Source of the DNA: Oleiagrimonas citrea
GTDB lineage: Bacteria; Pseudomonadota; Gammaproteobacteria; Xanthomonadales; Rhodanobacteraceae
DNA length: 64,000 nucleotides
Direction: 5' to 3'
Assembly: GCF_012395255.1 (NCBI RefSeq)
Contig: NZ_JAAZQD010000001.1
Span: 248,001 to 312,000, forward strand
In this document: positions 18,685-27,199 of the stretch, piece by piece
Layout: every line of letters starts with the position of its first letter
Numbering within the stretch: the stretch's first letter is position 1
The notes under the pieces: generated by a model
What the model was told of the DNA's origin: nothing
What the model saw: the letters and a program-made list of their open reading frames with translations, nothing else
Databases searched by the model: none
Translations under genes and position numbers: made by a program

Positions 18685-19542
18685 ATGTCCCGCACGACGT
18701 TCCGGTCCGTCTTTCTCTCCGACGTGCATCTGGGCACGCCCGACTGCAAGGCGGCCTATCTGCTCGATTTCCTGCGCACGGTGCGCTGCGAGCACCTGTA
18801 CCTGGTTGGCGACATCATCGACCTGGAGGCGCTGGGTCGGCGGCGCTGGTGGCACAGCGACCACAGCGAAGTACTGCTGACCCTGCTCGACATCGCCCGC
18901 AGCGGCACCCGTGTCACCTACATTCCCGGCAACCACGATGCCATGCTGCGCGGACTGGCCGGCGAATCCTTCGGCGGCATCCGCATCGAACTGGAGGCGG
19001 AACATGTCGGCGCGGACGGCCGCCGATACCGCGTCAGTCACGGCGACGAATTCGATCCCGAGCACGTCGGCCGACGCTGGATGTTGTGGCTGGGCGAGGC
19101 CCTGCACCGCGCGATCTGCTGGACCAACCGCCGACTGCACGCCTGGCGACGGCGGCGCGCCAAGCCTTATCTGCCGTTGTCGATCATCATCAAGTCGCAC
19201 ATCGGCCGCGCACTGGCCTACATCCGCGCCTACGAGGCCCGCGTCGCGCAACGCGCACGCGAGGAAGGTTTCGACGGGCACATCTGCGGACACATCCATT
19301 TCGGCCATGTGCGCCGCATGGACGGTGTGCTGTACCTCAACGACGGCGACTGGGTCGAACACTGCACGGCGCTGGTCGAGGATCAGACCGGCGCCATGGA
19401 ATTGCTGCACTGGAGCGAACAGGCCACGGCCCTCGGGCGCGCCAGCAGCGAGATCGTGCTGCCCTCGCCCGCCGCCGCGCTGGCGCTGGCGCCCCTAACG
19501 GCCATGCAGCGCAACCTGTCGCAGTTGCATCGCGCTGCCTGA
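18685..19542 (+). CDS. UDP-2,3-diacylglucosamine diphosphatase-like metallophosphoesterase
   Basis: 285 residues. All calcineurin-like metal-binding motifs are present in order: D-V-H at 13-15, G-D at 42-43, G-N-H-D at 82-85, S-H-G-D-E-F-D near 116-122, and G-H-I-H-F-G-H near 205. The spacing is that of the LpxH-like group, which acts on UDP-2,3-diacylglucosamine in lipid A synthesis. This protein is longer than E. coli LpxH (about 240) and has an arginine-rich central insertion (W-R-R-R-R-A-K), so it may be an LpxH paralogue with another substrate. Confidence 0.85.
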   Translation: MSRTTFRSVFLSDVHLGTPDCKAAYLLDFLRTVRCEHLYLVGDIIDLEALGRRRWWHSDHSEVLLTLLDIARSGTRVTYIPGNHDAMLRGLAGESFGGIRIELEAEHVGADGRRYRVSHGDEFDPEHVGRRWMLWLGEALHRAICWTNRRLHAWRRRRAKPYLPLSIIIKSHIGRALAYIRAYEARVAQRAREEGFDGHICGHIHFGHVRRMDGVLYLNDGDWVEHCTALVEDQTGAMELLHWSEQATALGRASSEIVLPSPAAALALAPLTAMQRNLSQLHRAA

Positions 19543-19567
19543 GCGTCATCGACCGACGCCTGCGACC

Positions 19568-20086
19568 TCAAGGCACGAGGAGCACCTTGGCCAACATGCC
19601 GAGCACCACCACAACGGTGATGAGAATCGCCTCGATGAACTGCCAGGTCATCCAGAATCGCGCCATGGGCCGCATGGCCTGTCCGCGATGCAGATTCTGA
19701 CGCTTGTAGAGCACGCTGATGTAGGTGCCGAGCACCACCGCCACGCCCACGGTAGCGGCCATCATTCCGGCAAGGTGGTACAGGCTTCCGCCCACCAGGA
19801 ATGCGCCGCCCAGCGCAAGAACACGTCCGACCGCACCGTACTGCCATAACGTCGCGCTAAGCTCGGGAAGCCGCTGTGCGGCGATCTCGCTACGCCGGGC
19901 CGCGACCGCGTCCAACTCGTCCGACCCGACACCCGCGTCGAGCAATGCATCGCGCAACGCGCTCTCCGCCCAATCCGTGCGGCCGTCCCGCGCCCACTGC
20001 TCGCGCAACCCGCTGACGCTCATCTCCATGTACCGCTGGTACGCCTGCCGGCGTCGCTCAGCATCATTCATTCCGGCATCACTCAT
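19568..20086 (-). CDS. Hypothetical membrane protein with charged helical N-terminus
   Basis: 172 residues. The first 75 or so are charged and helical (E-R-R-R-Q-A-Y-Q-R-Y-M-E-M-S-V-S-G-L-R-E-Q-W). Two membrane segments follow at about 90-125, then a polar loop and a last membrane segment at the C-terminus. No family recognised. GGGGGAGG directly precedes the ATG at 20086. Convergent with the LpxH-like gene with 25 bases between stops. Confidence 0.7.
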   Translation of the reverse strand: MSDAGMNDAERRRQAYQRYMEMSVSGLREQWARDGRTDWAESALRDALLDAGVGSDELDAVAARRSEIAAQRLPELSATLWQYGAVGRVLALGGAFLVGGSLYHLAGMMAATVGVAVVLGTYISVLYKRQNLHRGQAMRPMARFWMTWQFIEAILITVVVVLGMLAKVLLVP

Positions 20087-20117
20087 TCCTCCCCCTATTT
20101 ATCCTGATGTTCGACCG

Positions 20118-20696
20118 TCAGCCGCCGTATTCGCTCGGAATCGGAAGGTCCGCGCGCTCGGGCTGCCAGTAGATGGTCACCACCCACCAGCGATGTCCGT
20201 CGTAGTACAGCTGGAAACTGTTGATACCGCGCTGGAACGGCTTGGGGTCGGATTTCGCATAGCGCGAGGCATAGGTGCTGAACACCTGCGCGACGGCGCC
20301 GTAGCGCTCGACACTGCGATGCGTTTCACGCTCGAAGAAGCCGTGCTCGCGCATGTACGGCCCGGCTTTTTCTGCGAAGGTTTCCGGCGTCAACGTCAAT
20401 GCATGGTCGGCTCCCTGCTTGTCGCGCTGTACCGCGATCAGCCGCGCACCGGGCAGGAACAGCGACTGGAAGCGCTTCCAGTCCCGCGCCTGACCGGCCG
20501 GCCCGGAAATGACGTCGTAGACCGCGTGCATGATCGCATCCATCGACTTCACATCGGACGGCCGCGCCGCCGGCACGGCGGATGCGGCATGCGCCGGCGA
20601 TGTCGCGGATTGCTGTGCCTCGGTCGGATGCGACCATGTCATGGCCAGCGCCAGTGCGCCGGTGACCATCAGTGTTCGAATCGATGCTGCCTGCAT
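20118..20696 (-). CDS. Secreted NTF2/SnoaL-like protein
   Basis: 192 residues with a signal peptide (about 1-28, ending near P-T-E-A-Q-Q). The rest reads as one alpha+beta NTF2-like domain: V-K-S-M-D-A-I-M-H-A-V-Y-D-V-I-S-G-P-A-G near its start, and S-F-Q-L-Y-Y-D-G-H-R-W-W-V-V-T-I-Y-W-Q at its end. Such domains bind small molecules or act as small enzymes; the role here is unknown. The GGGGAGAG box before the ATG at 20696 fixes the start. In line with the esterase gene upstream, 76 bases apart. Confidence 0.8.
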   Translation of the reverse strand: MQAASIRTLMVTGALALAMTWSHPTEAQQSATSPAHAASAVPAARPSDVKSMDAIMHAVYDVISGPAGQARDWKRFQSLFLPGARLIAVQRDKQGADHALTLTPETFAEKAGPYMREHGFFERETHRSVERYGAVAQVFSTYASRYAKSDPKPFQRGINSFQLYYDGHRWWVVTIYWQPERADLPIPSEYGG

Positions 20697-20772
20697 GAAA
20701 GACTCTCCCCGAAAACGGTCCCGCCACGGAACCCGCTCCCTGTGTACGCCATGACGGCGACAAAGTCCCGTG

Positions 20773-21654
20773 TCATTGGGCATGGGCATCGAGCAGCACA
20801 CGCAGACCGCGGGTGACGCCCGCCGGGAAAACGCTGTTGTGGGTTTCCCGATCGAGCACGCGCACCGCGCCCTCGAAATGCGCGTAACCGTGCGACTGGA
20901 TGCGCTTCAGCAGCGCGCGTGCGTCGTCGATCATGGCATGGCTCGGCGGCGCCTGATTTTCATAGGCGCCGATCACCATGTACACCCGCGCCGGCAGATC
21001 CTTGTGCTTCTTCGCGTACGCCGATTCGAGACGGAAGATGGTCTTGTCGTCGTACCACAACGAAGGACTGACCAGCACGTAGTTGCGGAACGCGCTGGGC
21101 TGCGTCAGCAGCACGTAGGCGCCGAACAACCCGCCAAACGAATGTCCGACGAAGGTGCGGTCGGCAGGATCGGCGCGCCAGTGTTTCTGCACGTAGGGAA
21201 ACAATTCGGAGGTGATGAAACGTCGGAACGCGTGGCCGCCGCCGGAAAGTTTCTGGACCTCCGGACCGTATCCGCCCTTCAGCGTGTGCGTCGGGGTGTA
21301 GTCGCGCGTGCGGTTACGGTGATAGGCATCCATGTCCGAAATGCCGCCCGGATACGCGATGCTGACCACGATCACCGGGGGCATGTTGCCGCGATCGGCG
21401 AAGTGGGTCGTCACCGAACTCACGATCGGAAAGGCATAGTCGGCATCCAGCGTGTAGACCACGGGATAGCGCCTTTCCGGGTGCCGCACGTAACCACGCG
21501 GCAATGACACATACAACGTGTAGGTCTGGCCGTTGACGTGGCTCTTCAACGTGACGACGCGGGTGTTCGGCAACGAGAACGGCTTCGCACCGGCGTCGTG
21601 GAAGGCGAACAGCGCAACGAGGCAGAAAAGGACGACACGGATGCGGTACGGCAT
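20773..21654 (-). CDS. Secreted alpha/beta hydrolase (esterase D / PF00756-like)
   Basis: 293 residues. Short signal peptide (I-R-V-V-L-F-C-L-V-A-L-F-A-F-H-D-A-G-A). The mature part shows Y-P-V-V-Y-T-L-D-A-D-Y-A-F near 60-72, the nucleophile elbow G-H-S-F-G-G-L-F-G-A in the middle, P-S-L-W-Y-D-D, and a late D-R-E-T-H-N-S-V histidine. This order is that of the putative-esterase family that includes siderophore esterases (IroE/Fes-like) and trehalose mycolyl relatives. Substrate unknown; no siderophore genes are nearby. The start at 21654 yields a proper signal peptide, whereas the upstream-open frame does not. Confidence 0.85.
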   Translation of the reverse strand: MPYRIRVVLFCLVALFAFHDAGAKPFSLPNTRVVTLKSHVNGQTYTLYVSLPRGYVRHPERRYPVVYTLDADYAFPIVSSVTTHFADRGNMPPVIVVSIAYPGGISDMDAYHRNRTRDYTPTHTLKGGYGPEVQKLSGGGHAFRRFITSELFPYVQKHWRADPADRTFVGHSFGGLFGAYVLLTQPSAFRNYVLVSPSLWYDDKTIFRLESAYAKKHKDLPARVYMVIGAYENQAPPSHAMIDDARALLKRIQSHGYAHFEGAVRVLDRETHNSVFPAGVTRGLRVLLDAHAQ

Positions 21655-21716
21655 GGAAACTCCGAAGCAACGGCGAAAAGAAGACACCGGCCGATGCTGC
21701 GGGCGGGCCGCACAGA

Positions 21717-22223
21717 CTAGGCAGCGGAATCCGTCTCCAGTTCGCGCAGGTAGAACAGGTTGCAGCCGAAATGACCGGTCGCGCCCATGCGGGAAGGGAT
21801 GCGCCGGAAACCCGATTTCAGATACAACGCCTGCGCCCCGTCCATGCCGGTCAGCGTCTCGATGTAGCACTGACGATACCCGAGCTCACGCGCTGCCTGC
21901 AGACAGCGTTGCATCAGCGCACGCCCGGCGCCCCGGCCGCGCAGCTCCGGCAGAAAGTACATCTTGCGCAGTTCGCAGACCGCACCTTTCTCGCCCTCGA
22001 GCGCGCCGATGCCACCGCCTCCCATGACCCGGCCATCGGACTCGACCACGAAATAAGCCGACCCGGCGACCGCATACGCGGCATGCATGGCGTCCACTTC
22101 GGGATCATGGATGGCGAAGCCGGCGCCGCCGGCGCCGAACTCGGGCATCACGGTACGAATGACGTGTGCCATAGCGCGATCGTCGGCGGCGGCGATGGGG
22201 CGAATGCGGTAGGACGGGTGCAT
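21717..22223 (-). CDS. GNAT family N-acetyltransferase
   Basis: 168 residues, one GNAT domain. It opens Y-R-I-R-P-I-A-A-A-D-D, has the acetyl-CoA-binding beta4-alpha3 element L-R-K-M-Y-F-L-P-E-L-R-G-R-G-A-G-R-A-L, then G-Y-R-Q-C-Y-I-E-T and A-L-Y-L-K-S-G-F. Substrate not predictable. The ATG at 22223 gives the family N-terminus. Leftward, 62 bases upstream of the esterase gene. Confidence 0.88.
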   Translation of the reverse strand: MHPSYRIRPIAAADDRAMAHVIRTVMPEFGAGGAGFAIHDPEVDAMHAAYAVAGSAYFVVESDGRVMGGGGIGALEGEKGAVCELRKMYFLPELRGRGAGRALMQRCLQAARELGYRQCYIETLTGMDGAQALYLKSGFRRIPSRMGATGHFGCNLFYLRELETDSAA

Positions 22224-22287
22224 GGGGACCTGCGTGCAGCGGTACGAGTGGCGGCCGCTCGCGTTCCGCGCGCGCCGGATCCGAAGA

Positions 22288-22842
22288 CTAACGGATTCGC
22301 GCAGTGCCTGTCCGCGTGCGCGCCGAGGACGTCGGCTGAGCCCTTGCCGGAGTCGGCACCCATGGCGTCCCGACGCGGCGGTAGATCGGACGCGAACGGA
22401 AATGCTCTCTACCGCGCGGCCCGAACGAACCTGCGTCCTGCTGCACGAGCACCAGCCGATGCCCGTCCACATGACGCCAGAACCACTGCCCCGAGGGCAC
22501 CGGCTTGCTGGACACGTAGACGAACCGGGCGTCGTAGCGACCATCCGCGCGCGGCGTCGCTTCCATGCCCAGGTTGATCACGAACTGGGATGCCACGGCG
22601 CGCCCCTTGTAGTAGGCCGGCTTGGCGATCATCTCGTCGAGCGTGCTGCGCAGCAGACGGTCCATCGCCGGACGCAACGTGAACGAAGGCGCGACATCCG
22701 TCACCTTGCCCTGACTGTTCACATGCACCAGCACGGGCAGCACCCGTTGGTTGAAGTGATTGGCGGAAAAAGAGTCGGCCAGCGCGGCGCGGGAAAGCAA
22801 CGCGGCGGTTACGGCCATACCTAGAAGGAGCATGCGTTTCAT
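22288..22842 (-). CDS. Secreted protein with TonB-C-like domain
   Basis: 184 residues. Signal peptide M-L-L-L-G-M-A-V-T-A-A-L-L-S-R-A-A-L-A near the start. The mature part has V-L-P-V-L-V-H-V-N-S-Q-G-K-V-T-D-V-A-P, then an L-D-x-M repeat, a G-R-A-V-A-S-Q-F-V-I-N-L strand and later Y-D-A-R-F-V-Y-V-S-S. This alternation matches the beta-alpha-beta pattern of TonB C-terminal domains found in free periplasmic proteins. The tail is R/T/S-rich and probably disordered. An AGAAGGAG box is 8 bases upstream of the internal ATG, but the ATG at 22842 gives the better signal peptide. Confidence 0.65.
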   Translation of the reverse strand: MKRMLLLGMAVTAALLSRAALADSFSANHFNQRVLPVLVHVNSQGKVTDVAPSFTLRPAMDRLLRSTLDEMIAKPAYYKGRAVASQFVINLGMEATPRADGRYDARFVYVSSKPVPSGQWFWRHVDGHRLVLVQQDAGSFGPRGREHFRSRPIYRRVGTPWVPTPARAQPTSSARTRTGTARIR

Positions 22843-23043
22843 GGAACACCTCGCATCGTTTCGGTGGATCATGGCGAAACGACAGCACTTCGACACCTCC
22901 AAAGATAGCACAGCCCGCACGTGCTAAAACGTGCCGAGACAAGGATTTACCGGCTCACCGAATGCGATGCGCAAGGGAACTTCGGCACAACTGGCCACTC
23001 CAAGTCCCGTGTCCCCACGTTCCCGCTTTCGCCCGGAGTCGGC

Positions 23044-23547
23044 ATGAATCTCGAACGCACGTTGCTGGCCGGCCTGGCCTGCCTGATCGCCGCTTCCGCA
23101 TGGGCCCAGACGCCACCGTCGAAACCGCTCAACCTGGAACTTCCGCCGCAGGACCTGCTTCCATCCGGCGGCCGCACTGCCGCGGCCCCAGCGCATGCAA
23201 CCAGCGCTGCGCACGCATCCACCTCTACCGACACCATACGCACTGGCGCGCAAGAACACACCGCGTCACAACCGGGCGTCTACTACGGCGACACCAGCGG
23301 CCAGGTCGGGCCATCGACCGCGTCCGACGACTCGCCGCACTGCGACGACGCCTCCTACAACCAACCGCAGGTCCACGGCAGCGTCGGCGCAGGCGTGATG
23401 GCCGGAAACCATGTCGACGGCTCGTATCAGAGCGGCCGCGTGAACATCACGCGCGCCTTCGGAAGCTGCGACCACCCCACCGGCGGTGTGAGCATTTCCA
23501 TCGGCGTCAGCCAGGGGCATTTCGACGGACCGCACGGCCATCGTTGA
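23044..23547 (+). CDS. Secreted low-complexity hypothetical protein
   Basis: 167 residues. Signal peptide L-L-A-G-L-A-C-L-I-A-A-S-A-W-A-Q. The middle is A/S/T/H/P-rich and probably disordered (about 40-85). The C-terminal part has two cysteines spaced widely (H-C-D-D and S-C-D-H) and a G-V-S-I-S-I-G-V-S-Q-G-H strand pattern, possibly a small disulfide-linked beta domain. No family recognised. Divergent from the TonB-C-like gene. Confidence 0.7.
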   Translation: MNLERTLLAGLACLIAASAWAQTPPSKPLNLELPPQDLLPSGGRTAAAPAHATSAAHASTSTDTIRTGAQEHTASQPGVYYGDTSGQVGPSTASDDSPHCDDASYNQPQVHGSVGAGVMAGNHVDGSYQSGRVNITRAFGSCDHPTGGVSISIGVSQGHFDGPHGHR

Positions 23548-23684
23548 GTATCAAGCGTGCAGCACCTGGCCGCATGCATGAACCGAACAACAGAGCGCGA
23601 TGCAAAGGCGGTACTGCCGAGCCTGTATGCGATCATCGGGCACCCACGCGCCCGACGACACACCTCTGTCCACAAGAACCCGCC

Positions 23685-24611
23685 ATGACGTCACCCATTC
23701 CCTCCTACCGCCCGCGAGCCGCCACGCCGCGCCTCTGCGCCGCAGTGCTTCTGTTGCTCGCGCTGCTCCTGTCAATGCCGGCGTCGGCGGCATCGCCGCA
23801 GCGCATCCTGTTCATCGGCAACAGCTTCACCTACGGCGCGCATTCGCCGGTCTGGCACTATCGCGCCGGCACCGTGCACGATCTCAACGGCGACGGTGTC
23901 GGCGGCGTGCCGGCGCTGTTCAAGCTGTTCACCCAGGAAGCGGGTCTGCACTACGACGTCAGTCTGGAAACCGATGCGGGCCAGACGCTGAAATTCCACT
24001 TCACGCACCGCGCCAACCGTTTCGACCGCGCCTGGGACCACGTGGTCATGCAGGAATACAGCACGCTCAGCCCGACCCACCCGGGTGACCCGCGTGACTT
24101 CCGCCGCTATGCCGGACGTCTTGCCGCCCTGTTCCACCGGCGCAATCCCGAGGTCGACATCCGCCTCCTGGCGACCTGGTCGCGACCGGATCAGACCTAT
24201 CTCAAGCGTGGGCACTGGTACGGGCAGCCGATCCAGTCGATGGCGCGCGATCTGTACCGCGCCTACCGCAAGGTCGCCGACGGGAACCCGCAGATCGACG
24301 GCGTGATTCCGCTGGGTCTGGCGTTCAACCGCGCCATCGCCGAGCATGTCGCCGACCCCGATCCCTACGACGGCATCGCCTTCGGTCAGGTCGACCTGTG
24401 GGCCTACGATCACTACCACGCCAGCACCTACGGCTATTACCTCGAGGCGTTGATGGATTTCGGTGCCATCACCGGCAAGGACCCGCGTTCGCTGGGGCGC
24501 GGCGAGAAGGCCGCGCAGGAACTGGGCATCTCGCCCGAGCAGGCGCAGGCTCTGCAGACGGTCGCCTACCGACAGTTACAAGCGACACCGGCCCGCGACG
24601 CCCACCGCTGA
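23685..24611 (+). CDS. Secreted SGNH-hydrolase-like protein
   Basis: 308 residues with a long hydrophobic signal peptide (L-C-A-A-V-L-L-L-L-A-L-L-L-S-M-P-A-S-A). The mature protein begins I-L-F-I-G-N-S-F-T-Y-G, the nucleophile block of the DUF4886/SGNH group (serine in G-N-S-F-T). V-V-M-Q-E-Y-S-T-L follows, and a C-terminal D-L-W-A-Y-D-H-Y-H-A-S with the probable D-x-x-H pair. Likely an esterase or acetylhydrolase acting on a glycan or lipid. The ATG at 23685 fits the signal peptide. A strong terminator follows. Confidence 0.85.
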   Translation: MTSPIPSYRPRAATPRLCAAVLLLLALLLSMPASAASPQRILFIGNSFTYGAHSPVWHYRAGTVHDLNGDGVGGVPALFKLFTQEAGLHYDVSLETDAGQTLKFHFTHRANRFDRAWDHVVMQEYSTLSPTHPGDPRDFRRYAGRLAALFHRRNPEVDIRLLATWSRPDQTYLKRGHWYGQPIQSMARDLYRAYRKVADGNPQIDGVIPLGLAFNRAIAEHVADPDPYDGIAFGQVDLWAYDHYHASTYGYYLEALMDFGAITGKDPRSLGRGEKAAQELGISPEQAQALQTVAYRQLQATPARDAHR

Positions 24612-24630
24612 TTCCCACCCGCGGGCAAAG

Positions 24631-24660
24631 AAAACCCGGCGCATCGCTGCGCCGGGTTTT
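24631..24660. terminator. Bidirectional terminator between SGNH hydrolase and S8 protease genes
   Basis: AAAACCCGGCGCA, loop TCGC, TGCGCCGGGTTTT: a 13-bp stem with A/T ends on both sides, placed between two convergent stop codons. It fits a two-way intrinsic terminator. Confidence 0.92.
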
Positions 24661-24683
24661 CATCTTCGAGAACGAAGACTCGG

Positions 24684-26309
24684 TCAGCGTGGCAAGCCGC
24701 CCGGACCGTTGCGCGTGCCGTTGACCGACGCTTCGACCGCCGCCTCGGCATCGACGATGCCCGCACCGATCGAATGATCGTAGTCACGCAGCGACATCGA
24801 CGGACGCATGGCCGTCTTGCGCAGGATCGCCAACACCTGCAACGGCTTCAGCGGACGCAGACCGAGCGCCTTGCGCGCGCTCTGCATCAGCGCCACCGTG
24901 CCCGCCACATGCGGCGCCGCCTGCGACGTGCCGGCATAGCCGGAATAGCTGGTGCCCGGCGAGACCGGCGTGGTGTCGCCGTTGTTCAGTGCCTGCCAGA
25001 CAAAGCCGTCGTAGGAAATCACCCCCGTGGACGGATCATCGTCCTGGAACACACCGCCACCCGGTGCGGCGATCTCCACCGCCATGCCGTAGTTGGAGTA
25101 GTACGCACGCTTACCAGTGATACCGGTGGACGCCACGGTGATGACACCCGGACAGCTGGCCGGCGAGTAGTTGCGCGCATCGTCGTTGCTGTTGCCGGCC
25201 GAGACCACCACGACTGCACCCAACTGATTGGCCACGTGCACGGCCCAACCCGTCTGGTCGTAGGTGCGGCAGGTACCGCTGCCGCCCAGACTCAGGTTGA
25301 TGACGTCGGCCGGATGCTGATTGTCCGGCACCCCGTCGACATGACCGCCGGCGGCCCACACGATGGCATCGGCGATGTCGCTGCTGTAGCCGCCGCAGTG
25401 GCCCAGCACGCGCACCGGAAGAATCTTCGCGTTGTAGGCGATGCCGGCCATGCCGCGCGCGTTGTCGGTCAGTTCCGCGCCCGCCGTGCTGGCCACATGC
25501 GTGCCGTGCCACGAGCTGTCCTCGGGCGGATTGCTCGCGCTGGTACAGGCCGACAACCAGGGTTCGGTCGTGGTCCAGTCGCCCAGATCCCAGCCGCCCG
25601 GCACGCGGTCGTCGGTCGGACGTCCGGAGACGAAGGCGTCGGAAATGAAATCGTAGCCGGCGTCGGCCAGCGAGGTATCGACATCGACGTGCTCGGTGAT
25701 GCCGGTATCCAGCACCGCGATCACGACGTTGGAGCCGTCGGCAATGTCCCACGCGCCGCTGACGTTGGCACCGCCATGATTGGCGTCACCGAAGTAGGTG
25801 ATCGCGCCGTCCGGTGCCTTCAGGTGCCACTGATAGAACGGATAGTAGGTGTCGTTCGGCGTGAAGGTCGTCGGCTGGAACAGCGCCGGCGCCTTGATCA
25901 GCGGGTCGCGATACATCATCACGTCCGGCGTCACGTCGAGCACGGTCGGGTCGGCGGCGATCTGGTTCATCAGTGCCGCGGCCTCGTCGCGATTGAGCGC
26001 GCGCGACGTGCGTACCAGATCCGAGCCGGTTGCCAGCTTGCGCTGGAACGAAGCCGTGACCTTCGTCTTGTCCAGTCCCGCGCGGCGTACGGCACCGTTG
26101 ATGCCCTGCATCATCACCGTGCGGTCGCTGCGCTGAAGGCTGCCGTTGCTGTAGGTGACGATGAAACGATGATAGGTCCCGGTATCCTTCAGCGCACTCA
26201 GGTTCACGCGCGAATTGGATACGGTCGGTGTGGCCGCATGCGCGCTGAATGCGCCTGCCACGGCAAGTGATACGAACAGGAGCGTCCTGGTCGCCAAACG
26301 CGTTCTCAT
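24684..26309 (-). CDS. Secreted subtilisin-like serine protease (S8 family)
   Basis: 541 residues. Signal peptide about 1-26 (cleavage near A-H-A-A), then an inhibitor-I9-like propeptide to about 135, then the S8 catalytic domain. The triad is visible: D201 in V-L-D-T-G, H268 in W-H-G-T-H-V-A, S462 in G-T-S-Q-A-A-P-H-V-A-G, plus the oxyanion asparagine in S-A-G-N. Two C-x-n-C pairs in the catalytic domain (A-C-T-S and G-H-C-G, G-T-C-R and A-S-C-P) suggest disulfides typical of extracellular proteases. No C-terminal sorting domain. GAGGGGA before the ATG at 26309 fixes the start. Confidence 0.95.
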   Translation of the reverse strand: MRTRLATRTLLFVSLAVAGAFSAHAATPTVSNSRVNLSALKDTGTYHRFIVTYSNGSLQRSDRTVMMQGINGAVRRAGLDKTKVTASFQRKLATGSDLVRTSRALNRDEAAALMNQIAADPTVLDVTPDVMMYRDPLIKAPALFQPTTFTPNDTYYPFYQWHLKAPDGAITYFGDANHGGANVSGAWDIADGSNVVIAVLDTGITEHVDVDTSLADAGYDFISDAFVSGRPTDDRVPGGWDLGDWTTTEPWLSACTSASNPPEDSSWHGTHVASTAGAELTDNARGMAGIAYNAKILPVRVLGHCGGYSSDIADAIVWAAGGHVDGVPDNQHPADVINLSLGGSGTCRTYDQTGWAVHVANQLGAVVVVSAGNSNDDARNYSPASCPGVITVASTGITGKRAYYSNYGMAVEIAAPGGGVFQDDDPSTGVISYDGFVWQALNNGDTTPVSPGTSYSGYAGTSQAAPHVAGTVALMQSARKALGLRPLKPLQVLAILRKTAMRPSMSLRDYDHSIGAGIVDAEAAVEASVNGTRNGPGGLPR

Positions 26310-26643
26310 GATGAATCCCCTCTCGATGCAAGGGACGGGAGCCGTGACCGGCCCCCGTCGTAGGCGGCAAACTCGTGCAACAAACCCAACGGCAAAAAAG
26401 CGCGTCGAGGCCCCCTCCCCGACGGGTCCGCAGCGGTCGTCCAGACAACTGCGCAACCGGATCTTTCACCGCCCTCGACACTAGAGAACTGGTTCACGAA
26501 TTCAAGTGTGCCGCTCGCGCTACTTCAGTCGGCCGAAAACGTCACCCTCTTCATTTACCCTGCAAAAACAATTCCCTGCAGGACAAACGTCGAGACTCTA
26601 TATCGTATGGCCTAGCGCGCATGGACGATGCCGTGGCATTCGG
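26310..26643. other. Intergenic region upstream of the S8 protease
   Basis: 334 bases between the S8 start and the YkgJ stop, less GC-rich than its surroundings. It must hold the protease promoter. A CCTGCA / TGCAGG inverted repeat lies at about 26559-26582. I see no convincing ORF or RNA gene. Confidence 0.5.
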
Positions 26644-27030
26644 TCAGGCCATATCCGGTAGCGCCTCGGCATCCGGTTCACCCATTTCCAGCCAATCACA
26701 TGGCTGCAGGGGCCGAAGACCGTGCGCCTGCCGTGCACGATCGCATTGCGAGATCGATTCACCCTGCGACCAGGAAGGCATCAGCTCGCGACAGACGGAA
26801 GGACGCTGCACGTAGATCGCACACGATGCGCTGCGGCCAACCTCCCCCTGCAATGCCACGCATCGCGGCTTGCGAAGATCGGTACCGCACATCGCCAGAC
26901 GATGCGGATCGAGTTTCACGGTCAGTGCGGGCGGCACCTCGCCGCCCAGAAAGGACTCGGCCTCCGACCAGTGGAATGCAACACGATAGAACGCACAGCA
27001 GGCGCCGCAGCGCAGGCACGGGTGGCTCAT
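26644..27030 (-). CDS. YkgJ family cysteine cluster protein
   Basis: 128 residues. The N-terminus M-S-H-P-C-L-R-C-G-A-C-C-A is the C-x2-C-x2-C-C start of the YkgJ/UPF0153 zinc- or iron-chelating cluster. Further cysteines follow in M-C-G-T, R-C-V-A-L, S-C-A-I-Y, V-C-R-E and Q-C-D-R, giving the full cluster. Function unknown; proposed metal-binding. The ATG at 27030 is preferred because it puts the cluster at the extreme N-terminus, as in homologues. Confidence 0.9.
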   Translation of the reverse strand: MSHPCLRCGACCAFYRVAFHWSEAESFLGGEVPPALTVKLDPHRLAMCGTDLRKPRCVALQGEVGRSASCAIYVQRPSVCRELMPSWSQGESISQCDRARQAHGLRPLQPCDWLEMGEPDAEALPDMA

Positions 27031-27199
27031 TTTCAGGCATGTCGACCGCACCCCACGGCGCGGAGCGCGGCGGATTCTAGGCGCTTCGCATCGATTTGAA
27101 CATCCTGCCAGGCAAACCAATTCGAAACCGCTTCGTGAACCGCAAACGACGACCCCGAATCACGGTAGACTTTTCACGGCCCCGAACGGGATTTCCGGT